Virus record (IMG/VR): IMGVR_UViG_3300037493_003061
Location: 1-64,000 of that record
Direction: 5' to 3' (one strand)
Source of the DNA: a virus
Length of the DNA: 64,000 nucleotides
This document shows positions 57,226 to 64,000 of the stretch, piece by piece (the first letter of the stretch is position 1; every line of letters starts with the position of its first letter). The notes under the pieces were generated by a model. It was given only the letters and a program-made list of their open reading frames with translations. It did not search any database and was not told the DNA's origin. Both the position numbers and the translations under genes were made by a program.

Positions 57226-60200
57226 TTAAATATTTTCAAATGACGCACCTGTTGGTGTGATATAAAAGGTGATATCAATAAATTCTAACGATTTCGTTGG
57301 TTTTATGTATATTTTACCTGTCATTTGGTTTCTATCTAAATCGGCAGAATCTGAAGAAACTGTTACACGGAAATCGTATAAACCTCTATCTCTTCGGATA
57401 CCATCCAATATTGGATTCACAGCATTTAAGAAATCTTGTCTTACTTTTTCATCGTTTTGTTCAAACAACAATCTAACTGAAACCGCTGAAATTAATTTAC
57501 GAGCTTGTAATAACAATCTTCTTACGTTGATTCTATCAAGAGCAGATTCTTTAATCTGAAGAGTTTTGTTACCCCAAATAACTGTACCAACATCTGAGAA
57601 GGTTGCAATTGGGTTAATTCTTCCTTTGTAAAGAACATCTCTATCTTCTTGAGTCAATTTCTTACGAGCTTTGATTGAACTCACGATACCTCTCGTATAA
57701 CCCGCAGCCGCGAACCAAGGGAACGCTACGTTATCCGTTAACGCTAAGTTTTTAGTGACCTCACCTGTTGGTGGTAAGTAGATTTGTGTGTTATTAACAG
57801 TATCTCTTACTAAAATCCATGGGTAATAAGTTGCTGTGTAGTTAGAATCAATTCCTGAAGTCTCCAAATTATCAACCGCTTCTTGTGGGTAAATTAAATC
57901 TGTTGGGTCACCTAATGAAGGTGTAAACATGTTATAATCAGGTGTTGTTGTGATATAGACAGAATCCGCTCTATTGAATTCTATCATTTCAATAGCACTA
58001 CCAACTAAATCTGAGTTATTAACATAATCAATACCAGGTGTTACGAATACATTGATGTTAACCGCTTCAGGATTAGAGAATGTTTGAATTCCTAATAAGT
58101 AAGCGTAGTAATCGGTATTTGCGTAATCCACTCTGTTTTGACCAACAGTTATTTGTTTAAATGCACCCCAACCAGTAGCTGTAGGATATTTTAATGTTGG
58201 ACAAGAACCTTTTAAATAACCAGTTCTACCTAACACATATCTGTCTGAGTTTGTTCTATATTCTCTATATATGTCCCATCCGTCAAAACCACCACCAACT
58301 AAGAATGAGAATTTTCTAGCATATAATCTGTAGTATGGATTTGATTCATTGTCAGGGTCTGATGTAAATTCGGCATCACCACAAACGAATTCAGGAGTAC
58401 CACTCGTTACAAACGAATTTGGTATAGTTATAACACTAGCGTTTTTATCCATATGGAATCCTTTAGTTCTATAAGACCATTCAGGACCTGTTATCGCATC
58501 ACATAATGATGTATTTGGTATTTGTTTACCTTTATATTGGTAGAAATCAGTATCTATACCAACAGTATTTGAGATACCTAAGTAAGTTCTTCTAACATTA
58601 TCACCAGGACTTGTTGAAACCGCGTTTGAACCTGTTGATAAACCAAATGGTGGGTCAAAAACAACTTCACCAGGATAATCGTATTTAGATTTAATTAATG
58701 GGAACGGTGAACGACTTCCTGCATATTCTCTTGTTGTGTATCCTTGGAATCCACATGGTAATGCGTCAATCGGTGCGTCTTCATTAAGTTCAACCATTAC
58801 ATATTTAGAATTCAATTGGTATTCACCATCAGATGTACCAACTTTTTTACCAATGAAATTGTTATCACCAGGGTTCATATTACAATTAGTAAATTTCTCA
58901 ATAACAACAGGATTGTTATCCGTATCAAAGAAATCTCTAACTAATACGTCAAATGTTCCGTTGTTAAACGATATATTTGCAATAGAAATTTTTACTTCAG
59001 TGTTAGCATCATTACCATCAGAAATGGTGATAAATTTAAACAAGTTAAATACTTTAGAACCTCTCAATTCAGATACAACCCATGGAGATGATGGTGATTG
59101 ATATTTTTCTAAGTAGAAACCAATTGAACTAGTACTTTCACTTCTTGCAGAATCTAAAGCATTTAACTCACAATTTAAACCTCTAATATAACCTTTTCGG
59201 TATGCGTTAATTAACAAAGTTGCATATGATTCCTCAATAAATAATGGAACAGATTCTTTATCTTTACCAAAATTAGATTTACCAAAAACTTTACTAAGAT
59301 ATTTTGAGTCTGAACTAGATAACGAAGTTTCAAAGAATAAATTAGTACCATCAGATTTAGTTACATTTAAACCAAACGTTGAGAATGGGTTTTTAGTAAC
59401 ACCTGAATAACCACCTGTACACACCATTTCAACATCAGTTAATCCTGATACTTCATAAACAGCACCATCGTCGGTACCATAAGTAGCTAAACCTCTTGAA
59501 CGCATTGTCGCAATAACCAAATCATCGTAATCTGTGTAAGCAGTTCCTGAATACACATAAATTCTACCCATTAACGTACCCGTATAACAATGAACAGGTT
59601 TTGCTGTTGTAGTTGTTGTAGTTGTAGTTGGAACAGGTGTAACACAAGGATTAGTTGTTGTGGTAGTTGTTGTTGGTGCTATTGTTGTTGTTGTTATAAT
59701 AGGTACTAATGTTAAATCAGTAACAATTGACCAAAAAGAATAACCTGAATAAACACTATTACCAACATTATCAAATAATGCATAGTACCAAGAATCATTT
59801 TTAGGGGCTGTGTAATCAGCACTTAATGAATCAATACCATCAACATCAAATACGTTAGTTGAACCAGTAAAAGCTGATAACCCAACATATGCTGAATAAG
59901 GTATTGTACCATAATAATTAATTGAACTTAATTCTGTTGATGGTTCATTTAAAATATTAAAAATTTGAAGTTTAATGTCAGTATTTAATGTTGAAATACT
60001 GTTATCAAAATTTTCATATGGTAAATAAAGTTTAGTTGCAATTTCGTCAGGAAATTGTGTTGGGTCTAAGAACGTGATACCGTCAATACTATTAGTACAT
60101 CCTGAGAAATCAATTGCAAAATCAATCGTTTTGAAATCAACACATTCAGTTACACAATCAACTGTTGTTGCACTTTCACAATAAAAATCAACCGTTGATT

Positions 60201-60552
60201 TATCAACGTTTGCTTTAGTTAATATAGACCATGAAGGTCCCGCGTCGTACCCCGATAATCCTAATATTCTAGTCACAAACAATTGATTAGATTGTTGTAA
60301 ATAAGATTTCGCAATGTAAGACGCTTCATACTTAGGAATTTGTGTATTCACAAATTTTTCAGGTGATGTACCCCCAAAATACGATGTAAACTCATCAAAG
60401 TTAGTGATAAAAATAGGTTCAAATGCGGGACCTTTTAAAGTTTCCCCTACTATACCTAATGTAGTAACACCAACACTCTGAGCTACAAAACTCAAATCAA
60501 CCTCGGATGTATAAACTCCGGGTGATACGAATACTTTACTGTTTGTCGCCAT
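57226..60552 (-). CDS. Tail sheath protein, T4 gp18-like, with inserted domain
   Basis: 1108 residues, much longer than T4 gp18 (659). The N-terminus (FVSPGVYTSEVDLSFVAQSV) and C-terminus (GIVSSIKARKKLTQEDRDVL, then VIWGNKTLQIKESALDRINV and RRLLLQARKLISA) are classic sheath, with the C-terminal handshake strands intact. The extra length lies mainly at residues about 120-620. Inside it, residues about 283-322 are two poly-Thr/Pro runs enclosing a short Cys segment, so a module displayed on the outside of the tail is likely. The sheath contracts to drive the tube through the envelope. It starts from an A+T-rich leader facing the small + strand gene. Confidence 0.93.
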   Translation of the reverse strand: MATNSKVFVSPGVYTSEVDLSFVAQSVGVTTLGIVGETLKGPAFEPIFITNFDEFTSYFGGTSPEKFVNTQIPKYEASYIAKSYLQQSNQLFVTRILGLSGYDAGPSWSILTKANVDKSTVDFYCESATTVDCVTECVDFKTIDFAIDFSGCTNSIDGITFLDPTQFPDEIATKLYLPYENFDNSISTLNTDIKLQIFNILNEPSTELSSINYYGTIPYSAYVGLSAFTGSTNVFDVDGIDSLSADYTAPKNDSWYYALFDNVGNSVYSGYSFWSIVTDLTLVPIITTTTIAPTTTTTTTNPCVTPVPTTTTTTTTAKPVHCYTGTLMGRIYVYSGTAYTDYDDLVIATMRSRGLATYGTDDGAVYEVSGLTDVEMVCTGGYSGVTKNPFSTFGLNVTKSDGTNLFFETSLSSSDSKYLSKVFGKSNFGKDKESVPLFIEESYATLLINAYRKGYIRGLNCELNALDSARSESTSSIGFYLEKYQSPSSPWVVSELRGSKVFNLFKFITISDGNDANTEVKISIANISFNNGTFDVLVRDFFDTDNNPVVIEKFTNCNMNPGDNNFIGKKVGTSDGEYQLNSKYVMVELNEDAPIDALPCGFQGYTTREYAGSRSPFPLIKSKYDYPGEVVFDPPFGLSTGSNAVSTSPGDNVRRTYLGISNTVGIDTDFYQYKGKQIPNTSLCDAITGPEWSYRTKGFHMDKNASVITIPNSFVTSGTPEFVCGDAEFTSDPDNESNPYYRLYARKFSFLVGGGFDGWDIYREYRTNSDRYVLGRTGYLKGSCPTLKYPTATGWGAFKQITVGQNRVDYANTDYYAYLLGIQTFSNPEAVNINVFVTPGIDYVNNSDLVGSAIEMIEFNRADSVYITTTPDYNMFTPSLGDPTDLIYPQEAVDNLETSGIDSNYTATYYPWILVRDTVNNTQIYLPPTGEVTKNLALTDNVAFPWFAAAGYTRGIVSSIKARKKLTQEDRDVLYKGRINPIATFSDVGTVIWGNKTLQIKESALDRINVRRLLLQARKLISAVSVRLLFEQNDEKVRQDFLNAVNPILDGIRRDRGLYDFRVTVSSDSADLDRNQMTGKIYIKPTKSLEFIDITFYITPTGASFENI

Positions 60553-60590
60553 TATTTTTTGGTTTTTTTATTTATTTATTTTATTTTATT

Positions 60591-60601
60591 GATAAATATT
60601 C
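60591..60601 (-). promoter_or_regulatory. GAATATTTATC leader motif before sheath gene
   Basis: The minus strand reads GAATATTTATC about 39 bases before the sheath ATG, followed by an A-rich leader (AATAAATAAATAAAAAAACC) lacking a Shine-Dalgarno sequence. Confidence 0.3.
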
Positions 60602-60621
60602 TGAAAAAAACCAAAGTACTT

Positions 60622-60637
60622 TACTTCGTATGAAGTA
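60622..60637. promoter_or_regulatory. Inverted repeat, possible operator
   Basis: TACTTC-GTAT-GAAGTA, 6-bp arms, in the divergent region between the sheath gene (-) and the ribbon-helix-helix gene (+). It is a plausible binding site for the small regulator encoded 40 bases away. Confidence 0.4.
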
Positions 60638-60647
60638 TTTATAAATT

Positions 60648-60667
60648 AGGTAGAATATATTCTGCCT
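60648..60667 (+). promoter_or_regulatory. Palindrome/attenuator-like hairpin before RHH gene
   Basis: AGGTAGAATATATTCTGCCT is a 20-bp near-perfect palindrome (one T/G pair). On the + strand it is followed by TTTTTTC, so it also looks like a terminator placed 10 bases before the start codon. It could be an operator or a leader terminator. Confidence 0.5.
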
Positions 60668-60677
60668 TTTTTCTACT

Positions 60678-60842
60678 ATGGATAATGAAGGTAAAGAGAT
60701 AAAAAATTTAAAAATTTCAAAAGAGGCACATGATGTCCTAAAGAAGTATTGCGAAAAACGTGGTGTTAAAATTTACAGGTTTCTTGAAAAGTTGATTATG
60801 GATAAGTGTAAAGACCCGAAAGATATATATGGTGAGAATTAA
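60678..60842 (+). CDS. Small ribbon-helix-helix-like regulator
   Basis: 54 residues starting MDNEGKEIKNLKISKEAHDV. The pattern of a short strand (IKNLKIS), helix (EAHDVLKKYCEKRG), turn and second helix (KIYRFLEKLIMDKC) fits the Arc/CopG/MetJ ribbon-helix-helix fold, which binds operators as dimers. It is the only + strand gene inside the leftward tail block, has inverted repeats directly upstream, and converges on the gp15-like gene with a 4-base overlap (60839-60842). An antisense effect on that gene is possible. It was not previously delimited because of its size. Confidence 0.65.
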   Translation: MDNEGKEIKNLKISKEAHDVLKKYCEKRGVKIYRFLEKLIMDKCKDPKDIYGEN

Positions 60843-61876
60843 ATTAATTTACTATTTAATTCTATCAAACTTTCTTTAGTGTCGTCATTTTTAATAACCT
60901 CAATACGTAATCTATCATTGGTATTGATTTGTATTAACGTTAAATCACTACCATAATAATCGTCATTAATATAAACATCAAATGTGTTGATGTTAGATAT
61001 ATTACCAATATTAATATCAACCGTATAATTAAACAATTCTGTTAAAATATTATTACCCACAACAAATAATGCGGTAGTTGATAAATTATCAGGATTTGAA
61101 TTTTCGTGTTTAGCTTTTTTAGGTTTATTTGTTGATAACTCTAAAACTTGTAAAACTCTTGAGATTGCCGGTGAAACTTCAAATTCATCTTCATCAATTA
61201 TAAACCCTAACATTGTGAATTCATAACTTTGTACATAATATTTTCTTTTTTCAATGTCTGAAACTGATTCGTCAGTTATCCCACCCATAATGATGGGTAT
61301 ATAATGACCTTTAATATTGGCGTATGCTTGTCTTGATGAAAATTTCTCTAAAACAATTTGATTAAATTTGTTTAACTCTCTCATTCTATTACAAACAATC
61401 TTAACTTGAAATGTAATATCAACAGGAACGGGTTGGGGTATTTTATATATGTCCATACCATTTCTTTGACCGTCCCAAGTAGGTACTTGAGCATAGAAAA
61501 ATTGTTTTCGGTTTGGTATTGTGTAAACAGTTGATGGATTTGTCCCGTATTTAACTTCAGGTATTCTTACCACAGTTATAAATGGGGGTTCAACGTTTTT
61601 ATCAATATTTTGAATATCCCAAGTTTGTGCGAATTGAGCCCAATTTTGTGTTGTGATTAAAATATCAATCGTTGGGATTACTTTACCTGAAACTACAGTT
61701 TTTAAATCGTTTTTAACAAAATCTAACATACCACCATCCAAATCAGCATGAAGAATTGATTTAGGAAGGTATGTACCATCTCTATTAATTTTATCAACTA
61801 ACTCTTCTCTTCTTGGATAAAGAGATTTCTCATCCGTTAATGGAATATGTTTTTTTATTTTTTTAGGTAAAGCCAT
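60839..61876 (-). CDS. Putative tail terminator/sheath stabiliser, T4 gp15-like
   Basis: 345 residues. The central part (PQPVPVDITFQVKIVCNRMR, then ELNKFNQIVLEKFSSRQAYA, then IEKRKYYVQSYEFTMLGFII) follows the T4 gp15 pattern: an Asp/Pro lead, a strand with a helix that samples a ring subunit, a polar loop, and an R/K-x-x-V-x-x-Y-E-F-T strand. gp15 caps the completed tail and joins it to the head. It starts one base after the stop of the Zn-ribbon gene (TAA then ATG) and lies immediately upstream of the sheath gene, the usual order. The C-terminal 90 residues are an extra beta domain. Confidence 0.6.
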   Translation of the reverse strand: MALPKKIKKHIPLTDEKSLYPRREELVDKINRDGTYLPKSILHADLDGGMLDFVKNDLKTVVSGKVIPTIDILITTQNWAQFAQTWDIQNIDKNVEPPFITVVRIPEVKYGTNPSTVYTIPNRKQFFYAQVPTWDGQRNGMDIYKIPQPVPVDITFQVKIVCNRMRELNKFNQIVLEKFSSRQAYANIKGHYIPIIMGGITDESVSDIEKRKYYVQSYEFTMLGFIIDEDEFEVSPAISRVLQVLELSTNKPKKAKHENSNPDNLSTTALFVVGNNILTELFNYTVDINIGNISNINTFDVYINDDYYGSDLTLIQINTNDRLRIEVIKNDDTKESLIELNSKLI

Positions 61877-62035
61877 TTATTTTGGTTCATTATTATGTCT
61901 ACATTTATGACAAATATACGGGTCATCTCCACCATCATCCAAACTCCAATTCCAATTACATTTATCACAAAATACTTCGTTATCAATAATACTTTCAATT
62001 AGTTTATACTGTGATTCGGTTAAAATAAGTTTCAT
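61877..62035 (-). CDS. Small zinc-ribbon protein
   Basis: 52 residues starting MKLILTESQYKLIESII, followed by two CxxC knuckles (CDKCNWNW and CHKCRHNN) 16 residues apart, with Trp and a DDGGDDPY loop. This is a compact zinc ribbon of a kind common in phage genomes. The ATG overlaps the stop of the 171-residue gene (ATGA), and the stop is followed directly by the ATG of the gp15-like gene, so it is translationally coupled on both sides. The function is unknown; possibly nucleic-acid or protein binding during tail assembly. Confidence 0.7.
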   Translation of the reverse strand: MKLILTESQYKLIESIIDNEVFCDKCNWNWSLDDGGDDPYICHKCRHNNEPK

Positions 62036-62547
62036 AATCCTCTAAATTCATTTGGTCCAACTGGAGATGCAATTATTGTTCTATAAAATGGTTTATATCC
62101 ACCATAAGTATGTTTGTTATCTGAAACAACACGACCATCGTTATTTACGGTATAATACCTAACTAATGTTTCAGTTTCATAATAACCGATATAATCACCG
62201 TATTCAATATCAATTTCTAATTCTTCCAAATGAGATTGATAAACCGATACACGAATATTACCCGGTTCAAATTGTTCAATTTTAGAATTACCAACATTTT
62301 TATTCTCAGGAGCCATAACTTGAACATATCCCTTGAATTCAATTGGGGGTAAAAACTTAACCCCATCACTTACAGTTTCACCATAAACGTTGTCGGTAAT
62401 TGTTTTTTGTTTATCAACCTTGTATAAAACTAATGTGAAGTTCATGTCGCCATGCAACCATTCTTCACCCATTGAGATGTCCAAATTGTAATCTTCCGCA
62501 CCGAAAAATTTACCTAATCTTGTTATTGGTACTCTATTTTCTGACAT
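62032..62547 (-). CDS. Putative neck/head-tail connector protein
   Basis: 171 residues, weakly reminiscent of the T4 gp13/gp14 neck family: a KTITDNVYGE segment, FLPPIEFKGYVQVMAPENKN, and the ending YRTIIASPVGPNEFRGL. It is first in the tail block as transcribed and is coupled through ATGA to the zinc-ribbon gene and then to the tail-terminator-like gene. The position between head genes (presumably beyond the window) and the tail is the main support. Confidence in the function is low, in the gene high. Confidence 0.5.
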   Translation of the reverse strand: MSENRVPITRLGKFFGAEDYNLDISMGEEWLHGDMNFTLVLYKVDKQKTITDNVYGETVSDGVKFLPPIEFKGYVQVMAPENKNVGNSKIEQFEPGNIRVSVYQSHLEELEIDIEYGDYIGYYETETLVRYYTVNNDGRVVSDNKHTYGGYKPFYRTIIASPVGPNEFRGL

Positions 62548-62609
62548 GTGTGTTTTTTTAACATTTATGAATTAAGATTAATCACACAATTCATATGTTT
62601 AATTATTTG

Positions 62610-62692
62610 CGGAAGACGAGGGAATCGAACCCCCAAAGCTTTTACACCCAGCCGCTTTCAAGGCGGTGTCCTCGTCCATTCGGGCGCCTTCC
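62610..62692 (-). tRNA. tRNA-Ser(UGA)
   Basis: 83 bases without encoded CCA. The 7-bp acceptor stem (GGAAGGC with GTCTTCC, one G-U pair), anticodon loop CTTGAAA (anticodon UGA) on a GC-rich stem, long variable region (about 16 bases) and T-arm GGGGG-TTCGATT-CCCTC are visible. Discriminator base G and the long variable arm are those of a serine tRNA. The D arm is less regular. TCA codons are abundant in the phage genes here. Confidence 0.88.
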
Positions 62693-62695
62693 GTT

Positions 62696-63403
62696 TTATT
62701 TCTCATACAATTTAATAAAATCTTTACCGTATCGTTTTAATGTATAATCAAGATATTTTTCCATATCTTTTTTATATAAAACATTAAGGGGTTTACTAAA
62801 TTGATTAATTTTTACCTTACTTTGTTCATCCAAATCATTAAAACATCTGCGACCTTTAATTTCAAAAAAGACCCCATCAATAATAAAATCAGGATAATAT
62901 TTTCTTTTTTTATTATTATAAATATATTCAAAACCTTCAATATTCCTCACAAAAGAAATATTATTTTCAATGTTATATATAACCCAAGCCAATTCCCAGC
63001 TACTATCACACCAATAACCTTTATACCAACCTTTTTTACCTTTACCGCTACCTTTTCTTAAACCACCTGATAATTGATTTAATCTCATGGTGTTAGAAAT
63101 TTTTTTTCTACGTTCAATTTCTTTTTCAAATGTTGATGAAACCCCTTTTGATTTACCTATTAATGAATCACTAATCTTTTTTTTATATTCGTCGGTTAGT
63201 TGTTTACCTTTATTCCATGGGTTATATTGAAATCCTTCAATTTTCCATGGTGGTGTTCCGGTAAATTTACCTTTTTTCTTTAATGAATCAGTCATTCTTT
63301 TAAATTCACAAGAATTTGGTGATTGTTCACAACACCCTTTACCTGATTTAAAAAAAAATTTTGCAACTTTCCCACAACCATATGAACATATAATATCACT
63401 CAT
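62696..63403 (-). CDS. Free-standing homing endonuclease, PD-(D/E)XK type, beside tRNA
   Basis: 235 residues. The N-terminal zinc finger (CSYGCGKVAKFFFKSGKGCC) is typical of phage-borne homing endonucleases. A NUMOD3-like piece follows (NPWNKGKQLTDEYKKKIS), then WYKGYWCDSSWELAWVIY and the nuclease core YYPDFIIDGVFFEIKGRR with catalytic Asp, Glu and Lys. It ends 3 bases before the 5' end of the tRNA-Ser gene, so the tRNA may lie on the same transcript. It shares its layout with the gene at 35729-36652. There is a divergent 123-base gap to the helicase gene. Confidence 0.8.
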   Translation of the reverse strand: MSDIICSYGCGKVAKFFFKSGKGCCEQSPNSCEFKRMTDSLKKKGKFTGTPPWKIEGFQYNPWNKGKQLTDEYKKKISDSLIGKSKGVSSTFEKEIERRKKISNTMRLNQLSGGLRKGSGKGKKGWYKGYWCDSSWELAWVIYNIENNISFVRNIEGFEYIYNNKKRKYYPDFIIDGVFFEIKGRRCFNDLDEQSKVKINQFSKPLNVLYKKDMEKYLDYTLKRYGKDFIKLYEK

Positions 63404-63526
63404 TATACTAAAATAATAAAATCTATTTAACCGAAAAATAGTAAAGTAAAGTTCACTCAGTCAACTCTCCGTTTTTTATTGATAAATATATAAAATATGA
63501 TTATTATTTAATTATTAAAGAAAGTT
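63404..63526. promoter_or_regulatory. Divergent intergenic region
   Basis: 123 A+T-rich bases between the homing endonuclease (-) and the helicase (+). The minus strand contains TTGACTGA, the same octamer that begins the gp32 promoter, but with a poor -10 (TACTAT at 15 bases). The + strand contains GATAAATATATAAAATATG. Probably holds promoters for both directions. Confidence 0.3.
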
Positions 63527-64000
63527 TTGGAAAATAATATCGTAAAAAATAATTTTGAAGTTGTTGAAAGGAAAGCTTTAAACATCTTAGAGGACTATTC
63601 AGGTTCTAATAATTTTATAATTAATTTAAAACAAAAATTTTTAACAAATAAGAATTTTGTTCCTACACGCTCACAATCTGACTATATTATAACATACTCA
63701 AGTATCTCCCCAAAGGTTGCTAAAAAATGGGTTGAAATTGACCCCTATTTCGCAAAGAAGATTTCAGATGAAAAATTGTATACAACTGTACCTAAAGAAA
63801 TTTGGGTTGAAAAATTATTAGTTGAGAAAGACAAAGCTTACCATATTTGGGGTAAAATATTCTCAGGTGAAACATTACATGACTTTTGGATGCCAAAAGG
63901 TGCGTTGATTAAAACACATACTACCGAAAAAGTTAACATTGATTATTCCAAATATGATAATAGACCCCCATTAGAACATCAAAAAGAGGCGATTGAGAAA
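63527..64000 (+). CDS. SF2/SNF2-like DNA helicase, N-terminal part
   Basis: The frame opens after a stop at 63509-63511 and runs off the window, giving 158 residues. The only early start codon in frame is TTG at 63527 (MLENNIVKNNFEVVERKALN); no ATG occurs until far inside. The segment VEKLLVEKDKAYHIWGKIFS and the final YDNRPPLEHQKEAIEK, a Q-motif-like lead into Walker A, match the N-terminus of phage DEAD/SNF2-type helicases. It may work like T4 UvsW in branch migration. The motor domain lies outside, so the call rests on the N-terminal pattern. Confidence 0.65.
   Translation, partial: MENNIVKNNFEVVERKALNILEDYSGSNNFIINLKQKFLTNKNFVPTRSQSDYIITYSSISPKVAKKWVEIDPYFAKKISDEKLYTTVPKEIWVEKLLVEKDKAYHIWGKIFSGETLHDFWMPKGALIKTHTTEKVNIDYSKYDNRPPLEHQKEAIEK

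Overview
This window is part of the genome of a large, A+T-rich contractile-tailed phage (myovirus) with a T4-like core. It encodes a tail sheath, tail tube, tape-measure protein, gp53/gp25/gp6-like baseplate proteins, UvsX, gp32, a DnaB/gp41-type helicase, an RNase H/FEN-type exonuclease and a class I ribonucleotide reductase. No terminase, portal, capsid or DNA polymerase is present, so the genome continues on both sides; the first and last genes are cut by the window ends. The host is probably a member of Bacteroidota (flavobacteria-like). Three lines of evidence point that way: virion proteins with repeats resembling the gliding-motility adhesin SprB, starts preceded by A-rich leaders rather than Shine-Dalgarno sequences, and an R2 protein of the Bacteroidota/eukaryotic type. 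The host assignment is inference.

Layout. 1-4579 (+): the 3' end of a giant fibre-like protein made of globular modules joined by Thr/Pro-rich linkers in which every second residue is Thr. 4580-4696: convergent junction with a bidirectional terminator. 4697-29363 (-): RuvC-like nuclease, then adhesin, fibre and baseplate genes, including SprB-repeat proteins, a putative glycosyltransferase, a tail-protein-I-like wedge protein, a 1747-residue protein with hydrophobic helices, gp6 and gp25. 29457-38639 (-): nucleotide-metabolism and replication block (NrdA, NrdB, helicase, FEN, homing endonuclease, UvsX, gp32). 38738-62547 (-): tail block, read leftward from a neck-like protein through a terminator-like protein, sheath, homing endonuclease, HAD-like protein, tube, gp26-like chaperone, tape measure, a 1596-residue tube-initiator-like protein with an OmpA-like domain, gp53 and a 2099-residue hub with a C-terminal lysozyme-like domain. 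60678-60842 (+): a lone ribbon-helix-helix gene with inverted repeats in front of it. 62610-63403 (-): tRNA-Ser(UGA) and a homing endonuclease. From 63527 (+): a divergent SF2/SNF2-like helicase running off the window.

The leftward genes are tightly packed, with many TAATG or ATGA junctions. Seven hairpin-plus-U-tract terminators fit this direction and divide it into units ending after sheath, homing endonuclease, tube, chaperone, the 235-residue protein, gp32 and NrdA. No gene-free stretch exceeds 300 bases; the longest is 54543-54706, an A+T-rich leader in front of the tube gene.

Most notable observations: a possible programmed frameshift between the two chaperone frames just before the tape measure, a glycosyltransferase encoded among Thr/Pro-rich virion proteins, host-adhesin-like SprB repeats on the virion, OmpA-like and lysozyme-like domains built into very large baseplate proteins, and poly-Thr linkers flanking an insertion in the tail sheath.
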